Of a stretch of 64,000 bases of DNA, positions 24,326-32,890 are shown one piece after another. Below the pieces are notes generated by a model that saw only the letters and a program-made list of their open reading frames with translations, was not told where the DNA came from and searched no databases. Made by a program: the position numbers and the translations under genes. The stretch's first letter is position 1, and the number at the start of each line of letters is the position of its first letter. Origin of the DNA: an uncultured Spirochaetaceae bacterium. Lineage in GTDB: Bacteria > Spirochaetota > Spirochaetia > Sphaerochaetales > Sphaerochaetaceae. The stretch is taken from contig CALXYL010000006.1 of assembly GCA_944392985.1 (NCBI GenBank), forward strand, positions 1 through 64,000. Direction: 5' to 3'.

Positions 24326-24918
24326 GGCGCCTCTTACCTCTCCTTATTTTGCTGCTCCTCTTCTCATGTGCGGAGGAGCAGTTCTCTCTTTCCTCGGTTT
24401 CCCTTTCGCTCTCCAGATCCGTATCTGTAGCATCTGATTCAGAGATGATCAGCGATAGTCTTTATCTGTCGTGCTCTGTATCAATCCCTGATTCTGTCTA
24501 TACATTCCGTGTCACTTCCCCTGATGGCGATCTGGTCTGGGAAGGTGCGATGACAGGGGAGGGCGGAGAGAAGCGCTCTGAGCCGCTCCTGCTTACTCCT
24601 GGCGCCTCCTTCCCTGAGGGGACGTATTCCATCCTCATCTATTCGGATAACGGTACGGAGATGAGCACTGAAGCTGTTCTCCAGTATGATGATGCAATCC
24701 GTTTGTTCCTGAAGGGACATCTCTCCTCTGATGCTGTGGTGACTGAGTACGCAGATGATGGCACAGAGCTCAGGAGCGGGAGCAGAAGCGGAGGGTATAT
24801 CCTTCCTGACGATGCATTCAGCGCGCTGGTTGAATACGAGGACAGGTATGGAAATGCTGTTTCCGTCAGCCAGTCCTTCCAACCATCGCCCTCAGATCCT
24901 TCTCCGTCAGCTTTATAA
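24322..24918 (+). CDS. Exported lipoprotein of unknown function
   Basis: A 198-residue protein with the lipoprotein signal MRRLLPLLILLLLFSC, the cysteine at residue 16 being the lipidation site. The rest is Ser/Thr-rich and reads like one or two small beta-sandwich domains (VYTFRVTSPDGDLVWEG, YSILIYSDNGTEMS). The ATG overlaps the acyltransferase stop by 4 bases. The last 53 bases overlap the 3-prime end of the convergent mutL. I recognise no family. Confidence 0.6.
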   Translation: MRRLLPLLILLLLFSCAEEQFSLSSVSLSLSRSVSVASDSEMISDSLYLSCSVSIPDSVYTFRVTSPDGDLVWEGAMTGEGGEKRSEPLLLTPGASFPEGTYSILIYSDNGTEMSTEAVLQYDDAIRLFLKGHLSSDAVVTEYADDGTELRSGSRSGGYILPDDAFSALVEYEDRYGNAVSVSQSFQPSPSDPSPSAL

Positions 24919-26665
24919 GGAATGTCCGTCCATGAGGACAGGCAGGCTCTGGGAGGGCAAAGACCTTTTCCAGCAGGGCTTCTGCACTCCACCTGTCTAT
25001 CCCATCCCCTGCTTTTATCGCGGCTCTGCATGCAATGATGGCGAACAGCTTCGATTCAAGCTCCTTCTCATCAAGGCGGGATGAGGTGATGAAATCGATG
25101 ATCTCGCTTTCGATGGGACGGCAGGAAGATGGAAGCGCTGATACCTCCCATACACCATCGTCAGAACGCGAAAGCATGATTCCGAGCTTTGAGTAGACCT
25201 CTGAATGGGACTGCAGGAATCTGTCACCTTCCTCGTCAAGTTCCAGCTTGATGGGTATGAGAAGGTTCTGTACTGTCCGTTGGGACAGAAGCTCATCGTA
25301 GAGGATCCTTTCATGCGCAGCGTGCTGATCCACCAGATAGAGCTCATCGCCGCGCTCTGCTATCAGGAAGAGGCTGAATGCCTGTCCGATGTATCTGATA
25401 GGCACACGCTCCGCTTCGGTGGAGGGGGTTTCCTCTTCCGTTTCAGCCTTCATCCTGCTTCTTGCATCCTGCAGCGCCTTTGCCTTCTCCAGCCATTTCG
25501 GATCAGGAGGGCTGTAGCTGCTCTTCCTTTCCTCGAAGTGGTGAACAGCCTTCTCCTCTCCAGCTGTGTAGACATTCCTTCCATGTCTGTCGGAGGAGGG
25601 GATGAAGGGCGCTTCAGTCCTTTTCGTTCCTTCAAGGTAGAATTCCTTCTGGATAGGCGTGATCTGTGGGATCTTCCGCTTTATTCCACCCTGTAGCAGC
25701 GAAGTGACGGCGTGGTGTATCTCCGCTTTGTTGCGAAGCCTTACCTCTCGTTTTGCAGGATGTATATTGAAATCAACAAGTTCAGGACTGTCCGTGATGA
25801 ATACAGCAGCATAAGGGAATGATCCTCCAGGCAGGAGTTCTCCATAGCCATACGTCACCGCCTGTACTAGCGGATACTCGTCAACAGGACGGTTGTTGAC
25901 GTATATCCTTATCTCCTTGCGGTCTGATCTCCTGATGCCGGAGTTGCCGGCAATGATGTCAATGGAGAAGTTCTCACCATCAGCATGAAGCGCCTCTACA
26001 TCAGCACTGGCGATGCCGTTTTCCCTGTAGAGGAACATGACGCGTTCCTTGAGTGAGCTACACTTCGGCCAGTCCAGGCGTATCGCTCCGTCGACAACGA
26101 ATGTGAAACGCACAGAAGGGAAGGCGAGTGCCTTTGATACAAGAAGGCTGCGGCAGAGAAGCGCTTCCGTTGATGGCCTTTTCAGAAATCCCCTGCGTGC
26201 CGGGATTTCCGAGAAGAGATTCTCAGAAGTGACTATCGTGCCTTTATCCGGAGATGCTGATGTGATGTCCTCACGTCGTCCATTGTCTATGACAAGAGTG
26301 GATCCCTTGCCTGTTTCACTGGAGAAGGATGAGATCGTCAGCCGTGATACAGCACCTATCGAATAGAGTGCCTCTCCCCTGAACCCCAGTGTCCTGATGT
26401 CGTAAAGATCATCCTGTGTATGTATCTTGCTTGTCGCATGGCGCGATCCGATGAGATCAAGATCCTCTCTAGCGATACCTGAACCGTTATCAGCGACGGA
26501 GAGGCGGTCTATGCCGCCTCCCTCTATTGCTACCCTGATCTCATCTGCTCCAGCATCCAGCGCGTTATCGAGAAGTTCCCGAAGCACTGATTGCGGCCTC
26601 TCGATCACCTCTCCCGCGGCAATGCGCGAGGAGAGGAGTGGATCGAGTAGATTGATCCTTGCCAT
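24866..26665 (-). CDS. mutL: DNA mismatch repair protein MutL (endonuclease type)
   Basis: A 599-residue MutL. The GHKL ATPase domain is complete: IAAGEVIERPQSVLRELLDN, the DNGSGI turn and GFRGEALYSIGAVSRL. The C-terminal domain carries VDQHAAHERILYDE, ACRAAIKAGD and CPHGRT, matching the three metal-binding motifs of latent endonuclease MutL proteins; the last Glu of the first motif is Asp here, followed directly by Glu. It nicks DNA after MutS finds a mismatch, which fits genomes without MutH. The ATG overlaps the stop of the upstream giant gene (TGATG). Confidence 0.95.
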   Translation of the reverse strand: MARINLLDPLLSSRIAAGEVIERPQSVLRELLDNALDAGADEIRVAIEGGGIDRLSVADNGSGIAREDLDLIGSRHATSKIHTQDDLYDIRTLGFRGEALYSIGAVSRLTISSFSSETGKGSTLVIDNGRREDITSASPDKGTIVTSENLFSEIPARRGFLKRPSTEALLCRSLLVSKALAFPSVRFTFVVDGAIRLDWPKCSSLKERVMFLYRENGIASADVEALHADGENFSIDIIAGNSGIRRSDRKEIRIYVNNRPVDEYPLVQAVTYGYGELLPGGSFPYAAVFITDSPELVDFNIHPAKREVRLRNKAEIHHAVTSLLQGGIKRKIPQITPIQKEFYLEGTKRTEAPFIPSSDRHGRNVYTAGEEKAVHHFEERKSSYSPPDPKWLEKAKALQDARSRMKAETEEETPSTEAERVPIRYIGQAFSLFLIAERGDELYLVDQHAAHERILYDELLSQRTVQNLLIPIKLELDEEGDRFLQSHSEVYSKLGIMLSRSDDGVWEVSALPSSCRPIESEIIDFITSSRLDEKELESKLFAIIACRAAIKAGDGIDRWSAEALLEKVFALPEPACPHGRTFLIKLTEKDLRAMVGRTG

Positions 26666-29600
26666 CAGAATACCAGCCTGGATTTCACTGTGAAGGAAAC
26701 TGTCGGATCCTCTGTGCAGCTTGGAACGTTGAGATACTGTCCTTCGCTTTCAGGGAAGAGTGTCTTGAGCTCTGCCGTGAAGCCAACATGGCCGAAGGAG
26801 AAGTCAGCACCAACAGTGAAGAGGGCATCCTCTGTGATGTAGTCGAGGAACTCGCTCTTGCTGGTCAGTGATGAGTAGAAATCATCCTTGGCAAATGATG
26901 CGTAGAGCGTGACACTGTCAGCGATCGTTGCCTTGATCGAAGCCGCGAGGTAGTCGCCAGCATTTCCATCTGGGTAGGCAAGAAGATCGGAAGCGGAGTA
27001 GGAGAGATCGACATCAAGGAATCCCAGGCTGAGCGACATGGATGCCTTCGCGAAGAAGTCCATTGAGGCATCTGCCGTAGCTGTCGTATCAGCAACAGTG
27101 TTCATCGCTGCCGTAAGGCTGTTGAACATGTCAGGAGCAGGATGTCCATTGCGGATACCGCCTTCGACTGTCATCGCGAAAACGTCGAGATCAATCGCGG
27201 CCGAAGCGCCTGCGATGTAATCAGTCATGAGCTTGTTCTCGAAGTCATAGATGATCTTCGACTGCGTCATTGATCCGCCTTCATATGATGTGGAGACTTC
27301 TCCCATCGCATAGATGCTGAGCTCGAATGCCTTGTCAGCAAACGGGAGCGAGAAACGGATTCCAGGATAGAAGATAAGAGTATAGTTATCCATATCCGTG
27401 AAGAGCACCTCTCCTGGCATCCTCAGGCTGAAAGAAGGACCGCTGAACGAGCCTGGGTAGAATGTCAGGCCGGCTTCAGTGATGTGAGGAGCTTCCGCGT
27501 TGTCAACATAGACAGAAAGCGAGAGGTTGGGGAAGTTGAATCCCGCCCTGACAGAGAGCGCATCATCGGTTCCGAAATCGGTGAATACCGCGCCCTGCTT
27601 TCTGTAGCCGCGCTCAGCAAGGAGGTATGCGATGCTCTCGTCCTCATTCCCGAGGTTGATCGAATCGATGATGGCAAGTGAGTCGACGACCGCCTTGTAG
27701 ATACGCTTGATGTCATCTGTCTCCCCGATTCCGAAATCCCACTTCTCATGTCCATTGAAGCCTGCAAGCATCATCCATCCGTTATTGTCGAAGTCAAGCC
27801 TGAACGGAGCACGGAAGGATGCGCTGGTCTCTTCATTTCCGAATGTGACACGCGGTGTTATTGTGAACAGAGGCATGCCGCCATTCATGATGTCATACTC
27901 AAATCCAGTCTCAATGTCGGTGCTGATCGGGAAATCAGAGTCATAATCCGATTCCGCCCTGCGGTTTCCGAGAAGCGAGACAGAGGAGGAGAGCGAGAGG
28001 GCAAAGCCCCTTTCCTTCGAATAATCCATCATCATCACGGATTCAAGCGGTCCAAGATCGGTGCTGAGACCTGCATAGTACCCCATTTCCTCTTTGATAT
28101 TCCCGAAGTATGTCCTGAATCCTCCGAAGAGCCTAATACCCCAGAGATCAGCATAAAGGGATGCATCGACAGCGCTGTTTCCAGCGTTGATCTTCATCGT
28201 GTCCGTGTTGATATCCATCCAGCCGGAAGCAAGGAAGCCGAAGCGATCGTGGGCATACTCGGCGCGAGCGATGACTGAGAGGAAGGAACCCTGTGTGAAG
28301 CTGTGCCCATCAAGCATCCCGATATGCATTGCCTTTGTCGACCATGCAGCGCCTGCTTCAAACGTGAATCCGCTGATTGAGAACGGCAACGTTGCAGAAA
28401 GAAGCATTCCATTCTCCTCGAATGGGTTGGAGGAGAAGTTCTGCATCATCGTCGCTGCTGAGAACCTTATTCCGAATGCCGTGTCGCTGTAGATGAACGG
28501 GAGGTAAAGGGATGCTTCCGGATAAAGCACTGTATCCTCGATTGAGGAAATCCTGATAGAAGCTGCGGCACCAAGTGTCAGTGCGGCAGGATAGGCATCG
28601 CCTGTGCTGAATGAGAACTCAAGGCCGCTCAGAAGCGTTCCTGGTGTCCTCCTGATGGAGAGATCATCAGCCCAGAGCCTGTGGCCATAGAACTCCGTGC
28701 TTACACTGTGATCAAGCGAAAGAGCCCTTTCGGTTCCATCATAGGCATGGTTGAGGCCGCTGAATAGCATGGCTGTGTCGCCTTTCAGGTAGCTTCTCCT
28801 GTCAATTGCGAGACGGAGGTTCTCTGAAGAGTAGCTGATCTCCTCAATGAAATCAGTGGCGAAGCCAATCCACTCCTCGACGGTCGTGGACTTGAGACCA
28901 TCAATTATCGCATATGGATCAAGATTGAGGCCAAGGGTGAATCCACCGAGGGAGAAGTATGGGCGGAGAGCTACGGAGAAAGCACTGTTTCTTTCCGTAT
29001 CACCATATGCCCTTGCGGCGAACCTGAGGTCGAATGGCATTCCATGGTCCTCAGTTTCTTCAGCAGTTTCCACCACCGCTTCTTCTTCCTCTGCTGCTGA
29101 TACCGGCTGCACTTCCTCTGCTGTTGCTTCTGTCTCCTCGACTGCGGCCACAGCTTCGGTATCATTCTCTTCTGCAGAGATCTCCACGCTTACAACAGGT
29201 TCGGAAGGTGTCTCTGCTGTGACTGCTACCGTATTTATCACAGGCTCATCAGGAGCCACTGCCACGACTCTGCTCATGACAGATGGGGCAGATGGTATAG
29301 GCGTGATCGATGGCTCTGAGACAGCCGGAGCGGAAGGTATCCTGATGAGATCCACAGAAGGAGTGAGCATCGTCGGGGCATCAGGAACAGCTGGCGCTGT
29401 GATGTATGCGATGAGATCCTCAACTAGCGCGTCGAGATGTGCAACGACATCCTCCCTTGTGATTGACCCAGGGTAGGTGAACACAGCCTTGCCGCTCTTC
29501 TCGATTGTGTATGCAACTCCCATGCTGCTGAAGTCGTACCTGCTGTCCTCGATAGCAATGAACGCATGGACATCGCTGTCGCTTGCCACTGCAGGATACT

Positions 29601-30321
29601 CAATCACTGTCATGCCATCATCCACAGTAGCGGTGAGGGTGTATCCCGCGTATGTGTATGTCCTGACAAGAGGAGGAATCACCTCAGCTGTGGGGATTTC
29701 CTCTGTTTCCTCTTCCTCTGCTTCCTCGATGGAGAGCGGAGTAAGCGTGCCAAGCACTGATGTCGCATAGTATTCTTCCGGTGTCGCGGCAACGACGGAG
29801 CGTGGCCATTCAAGGTAGTTGATGACCTCCATCGGCTCTATGGTTTCCCTTATGCCTCTGATTCCGTCATATGCGAGGATGGTGTTGTTGGAGTAGTTGC
29901 GGAAGATTTCCGCATCGTCGGTGGATATGAATGAGTATTCGCCTTCCCCTGCAAGGATCGCGATGCTGGCTGGAGTGAAGATCGTCATAGCCAGATCAGA
30001 CTTCATCACGACGCTCATCTCACCATAGACAAGGTAGAGGGAGGGCTCTTCGATGCTGAAGCCGGTGACCGCAAGGAGCGAATCCTCCTCAAGGTGGATA
30101 TCACCATAATCGGAGACGAATACTGCAGGATTCCCTGTGGTCTGTATGACCATTCCGCTTTCATTGATTTCGGCAAGGGAGTCGACGGCGGAACCATCCG
30201 GTGCGTACAGAGTGAGTCCGTCCATATTTCCATCATACAGCGAGAGAACAGGTGCTGCAGATGCAGCGGAAAGCACTGAAAGCACGACCAGGATCAGAGT
30301 TAGGATCTTCTTCATAAGCAT
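26665..30321 (-). CDS. Giant exported protein with FecR-like N-terminus, acidic linker and beta-barrel C-terminus
   Basis: A protein of about 1,218 residues. After the signal peptide (KKILTLILVVLSVLSAASA) comes a FecR-like region with phrases such as LYLVYGEMSVVMKSDLAM and TPASIAILAGEGEYSFI. Residues roughly 220-450 are a low-complexity linker rich in Pro, Ala, Val and Glu (for example SAEEEEAVVETAEETED). The remaining 750 or so residues are a long run of amphipathic strands rich in Gly, Tyr and Phe, ending VKSRLVF, consistent with a large outer-membrane barrel. Start at 30321 is favoured by GGAGGG five bases upstream; ATG at 30315 is an alternative. Function unknown; a periplasm-anchored barrel is inference. 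Confidence 0.6.
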   Translation of the reverse strand: MLMKKILTLILVVLSVLSAASAAPVLSLYDGNMDGLTLYAPDGSAVDSLAEINESGMVIQTTGNPAVFVSDYGDIHLEEDSLLAVTGFSIEEPSLYLVYGEMSVVMKSDLAMTIFTPASIAILAGEGEYSFISTDDAEIFRNYSNNTILAYDGIRGIRETIEPMEVINYLEWPRSVVAATPEEYYATSVLGTLTPLSIEEAEEEETEEIPTAEVIPPLVRTYTYAGYTLTATVDDGMTVIEYPAVASDSDVHAFIAIEDSRYDFSSMGVAYTIEKSGKAVFTYPGSITREDVVAHLDALVEDLIAYITAPAVPDAPTMLTPSVDLIRIPSAPAVSEPSITPIPSAPSVMSRVVAVAPDEPVINTVAVTAETPSEPVVSVEISAEENDTEAVAAVEETEATAEEVQPVSAAEEEEAVVETAEETEDHGMPFDLRFAARAYGDTERNSAFSVALRPYFSLGGFTLGLNLDPYAIIDGLKSTTVEEWIGFATDFIEEISYSSENLRLAIDRRSYLKGDTAMLFSGLNHAYDGTERALSLDHSVSTEFYGHRLWADDLSIRRTPGTLLSGLEFSFSTGDAYPAALTLGAAASIRISSIEDTVLYPEASLYLPFIYSDTAFGIRFSAATMMQNFSSNPFEENGMLLSATLPFSISGFTFEAGAAWSTKAMHIGMLDGHSFTQGSFLSVIARAEYAHDRFGFLASGWMDINTDTMKINAGNSAVDASLYADLWGIRLFGGFRTYFGNIKEEMGYYAGLSTDLGPLESVMMMDYSKERGFALSLSSSVSLLGNRRAESDYDSDFPISTDIETGFEYDIMNGGMPLFTITPRVTFGNEETSASFRAPFRLDFDNNGWMMLAGFNGHEKWDFGIGETDDIKRIYKAVVDSLAIIDSINLGNEDESIAYLLAERGYRKQGAVFTDFGTDDALSVRAGFNFPNLSLSVYVDNAEAPHITEAGLTFYPGSFSGPSFSLRMPGEVLFTDMDNYTLIFYPGIRFSLPFADKAFELSIYAMGEVSTSYEGGSMTQSKIIYDFENKLMTDYIAGASAAIDLDVFAMTVEGGIRNGHPAPDMFNSLTAAMNTVADTTATADASMDFFAKASMSLSLGFLDVDLSYSASDLLAYPDGNAGDYLAASIKATIADSVTLYASFAKDDFYSSLTSKSEFLDYITEDALFTVGADFSFGHVGFTAELKTLFPESEGQYLNVPSCTEDPTVSFTVKSRLVF

Positions 30322-30355
30322 TACACCCTCCAGGCACATTTGCCTGACTAGAGAC

Positions 30356-30364
30356 ATTTTAGCA
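30356..30364 (-). promoter_or_regulatory. Extended -10 box for the giant barrel gene
   Basis: TGCTAAAAT on the minus strand, 35 bases before the start. A near copy, TTGCTAAAATAG, lies about 30 bases further upstream; no good -35 is seen. Confidence 0.35.
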
Positions 30365-30406
30365 CATGAGAGTGAAATAAGACCACTATTTTAGCAATCT
30401 TAGGTG

Positions 30407-31192
30407 TCAGACGCTTCCATCGGTGCTGAAACGTTCTTCCATAAGGCACTCGGAGAAGTCGTGGGCTGCATAGATGTGCTCCCTCGTCAGCTTGTCTATG
30501 TGGCTCAGGCTCTGGATGATGGGCTTGAGCCTGGCGCGCACGTTCGTCTGGTCATACGGGCAGACTGGCTTGATGACAGGCAGGTCATAGCACTCCTCAA
30601 GCCGTTTCGTGATGCTTTCCCTTGTCTCGATCAGAGGCCTTATGATGTGCATCTTCCCGTTGAAGAATTCCTGCACAGGAAGCATCGTGGAGAAACTGGC
30701 TCTGAAGCAGAGATTCATCATCGTTGTCTCTGCAAGATCATCCAGATGGTGGCCCATCGCAATGAGCCTGGTTCCTGTCTCCTCGGCATAGCTGAAGAGT
30801 ATCCTCCGCCTGTTCCTTGCGCAGAGGTAGCAGTTGAAATCATCCTTGAAGGAGGAGGGGAACTGGAGCTCATCCTTGATGGTGAAGCTGATGTCCAGCG
30901 CGTCGAAATACTCGGCGAGCCTTTCTCGGTATTCCTCGGGGATCGGATGCTCGATCCAGTTTATCATCAGGGCGCGGAGGCTGTAGTCAACTGGAAGCCA
31001 CTTCCTCCTGACAGAAAGCGCGAGGGCGAGGGCGAGGGAATCCTTTCCTCCTGATGCGGCGATAAGGATGTCATCACCGCCCTGTATCATCCTGTAGCGG
31101 TTGATCGCCTTGCCTGCGCCTTTGATGAACCTCATCACCCATGGTGGCATCGTGCCGCTGATGATTTCCCTGTATGAGCTTCTCTCATCCAC
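30407..31192 (-). CDS. ttcA: TtcA-type tRNA 2-thiolation protein
   Basis: About 261 residues of the PP-loop ATPase superfamily. The P-loop is SGGKDS, followed by the CYLC pair and a later cysteine in VCPYDQTN, the three cysteines that hold the Fe-S cluster in TtcA. GHHLDDLAETTMMNL is the second signature. It makes 2-thiocytidine at position 32 of certain tRNAs. I place the start at the GTG at 31192, which has GGGAGG six bases upstream and overlaps the HD-hydrolase stop by 8 bases; the longer ATG reading from 31237 would overlap by 53 bases without a binding site. Confidence 0.8.
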   Translation of the reverse strand: MDERSSYREIISGTMPPWVMRFIKGAGKAINRYRMIQGGDDILIAASGGKDSLALALALSVRRKWLPVDYSLRALMINWIEHPIPEEYRERLAEYFDALDISFTIKDELQFPSSFKDDFNCYLCARNRRRILFSYAEETGTRLIAMGHHLDDLAETTMMNLCFRASFSTMLPVQEFFNGKMHIIRPLIETRESITKRLEECYDLPVIKPVCPYDQTNVRARLKPIIQSLSHIDKLTREHIYAAHDFSECLMEERFSTDGSV

Positions 31193-32450
31193 GCGAAGCC
31201 TCCCTGAATGCACCTTGGGCATCCTCTGTTCTGACATACTGCGGCAGATAGAGCGCTGCTTTCCTCAGCTTCCGTGAGAAGAGCGCGCCAGCTTCCGGGA
31301 ACAGCGTGTCCTCAGCACCATCGCAGATGCTTCCGTCCTCCATCAGCAGTCCGATCCTCGTCTCGAAGCTGATCGGCTCCGGGATGTCTATGATGACTTC
31401 GTGCTCCTCCAGCTCAGGATAAAGAGGGGAGAGAGCGGAGAATATATCCTTCTCCAGCTTCCATCTCTGCCTTATGTCGCCGGCTCTCTGCTCTATGATC
31501 CCTTTCCCGTCATAGGCTTTCCAGGCCTTCCTTTCCTCTATCCTTCCATGCTCCACGCGCCATATCAGATCGAATGGGGCATAGCCATCATGCTGCCGTA
31601 TCAGGTCAAGGAAGCTGCTGTCATCTGTCATGTAGAGATCCTCTATCCTGATGACATCATCCTGCAGTGCGGAAAGCACAGCTCTCTTGATCATTGCTGT
31701 CGCACCCCTCACTCCCTTATGCCAGTAGAGATTGCGGTACATCATGTATTTCGAGAACAGTACCTGCTCGACGAGGGACAGCGCATCCTCCTGAAGCACC
31801 AGGCGACCTGATGCGAATGAAAGGGATGCGATTATATAGCTTGTGTCCTGGCTTCCATATGGGATGCCGGCGAAGAACGCATCGCGGGAAAGATAATCCA
31901 GCTTGTCAGGATCCAGCGTTCCTGAAAGCACGCTCCTGTAGAAATCCGTCTCGGGTGAGGAGGATGGAATGGATGTGTCGATGATGAGGCCCGTCATCTC
32001 CGGGTCGGCTCCGGCCCTCCTTATGGCGGCGTTGAGCTCATCCTGTCCATTGATCAGTGACCGGGCGATCTCCTCATGCTCCCGTACCGAAAGCTCCTTC
32101 AGTGAATGCGCATAAGGGAAATGTCCGATGTCATGCAGCAGGCATGCGACAAGGAAGCTCATCAGGCCACGCTGTGTAAACGGAAGAGCCGTATCATTCT
32201 GTGCAATCGCCATCATCATGGCGCGCCCGATATAGTACACTCCCAGCGAGTGGCTGAGCCGTGTATGGACAGCCCCTGGATAGATATGGCAGGCGGGCCC
32301 GTTCTGCTTGATGCGCGAGAGCTTCTCGACTTCCTCAGCTGAGAGGATGTCCCTTATCTCCTTCGTCATGGGGATGTTCCCCCACAGAGGATCCTTTACA
32401 GTGTGCGTGAATCCACGCATCAGGATGGATAATGCTTCGTTTCCAGTCAC
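31185..32450 (-). CDS. HD-superfamily phosphohydrolase (COG1078 type)
   Basis: A 421-residue metal-dependent phosphohydrolase. The HD signature is clear: HTRLSHSLGVYYIGRAM, LLHDIGHFPYAH, then the later Asp in DPDKLDYLSRDAFFAG. Relatives hydrolyse dNTPs or (p)ppGpp-like or other phosphomonoesters; the substrate here is not determined. The start is a GTG at 32450 with no Shine-Dalgarno site, so the N-terminus is uncertain; ATG at 32420 would remove ten residues. It is coupled to ttcA by an 8-base overlap. Confidence 0.8.
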   Translation of the reverse strand: MTGNEALSILMRGFTHTVKDPLWGNIPMTKEIRDILSAEEVEKLSRIKQNGPACHIYPGAVHTRLSHSLGVYYIGRAMMMAIAQNDTALPFTQRGLMSFLVACLLHDIGHFPYAHSLKELSVREHEEIARSLINGQDELNAAIRRAGADPEMTGLIIDTSIPSSSPETDFYRSVLSGTLDPDKLDYLSRDAFFAGIPYGSQDTSYIIASLSFASGRLVLQEDALSLVEQVLFSKYMMYRNLYWHKGVRGATAMIKRAVLSALQDDVIRIEDLYMTDDSSFLDLIRQHDGYAPFDLIWRVEHGRIEERKAWKAYDGKGIIEQRAGDIRQRWKLEKDIFSALSPLYPELEEHEVIIDIPEPISFETRIGLLMEDGSICDGAEDTLFPEAGALFSRKLRKAALYLPQYVRTEDAQGAFREASRG

Positions 32451-32536
32451 AGAAGAAGAGTAGCATGAATCCGGGGTTTTCCATAATCCCCGGTTCCGAT
32501 GTTTACAAAGATGGCAGAATGATGGGACAATCGGCT

Positions 32537-32890
32537 ATGATCAGATTCATTCTCATCCTGCTGCTCTCTTCCTCACTCTATGCCAGCAGTCCCGTTTCAG
32601 GGACGATCGGCCCTGTACAGACATCCGTTGAGGAGGGATCAATCACCGGGATAGCGCTCAAGGCCGCATCGGAGGAGTACACCGAAGCCTGGCTTGACCA
32701 GTACGCAGTTGACAAGGTCTCCTTCGGAGAGGCTTATTCCTCCCTCCTTTCCGATACGCTTCCGCTTTCTGATCTGATTGCTTCCGCGGAAAGGAACGGC
32801 GCTGTATCCGTGATGAGCCTTGAAAGCGGCACCGTCCTCTCCTTCATCTTCACCGATGGGCGCATCAGCGCTGTCAGTCTATCTCCCTGA
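32537..32890 (+). CDS. Small exported protein of unknown function
   Basis: About 117 residues beginning with a signal peptide (MIRFILILLLSSSLYASS) and then a Ser/Glu-rich chain with no motif I recognise; AWLDQYAVDKVSFGEAYSSLL may be an amphipathic helix. No ribosome-binding site precedes 32537, and in-frame ATGs at 32519 and 32522 are possible. The gene is divergent from the HD hydrolase and its last 17 bases overlap the end of pepF on the other strand. Coding is supported mainly by the signal sequence and codon pattern. Confidence 0.5.
   Translation: MIRFILILLLSSSLYASSPVSGTIGPVQTSVEEGSITGIALKAASEEYTEAWLDQYAVDKVSFGEAYSSLLSDTLPLSDLIASAERNGAVSVMSLESGTVLSFIFTDGRISAVSLSP

Noticed and set aside
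24322-24918. CRISPR or tandem repeats in the Ser-rich lipoprotein region and elsewhere
   Set aside because: Only low-complexity codons are seen; no regular repeat-spacer unit exists anywhere in the window.
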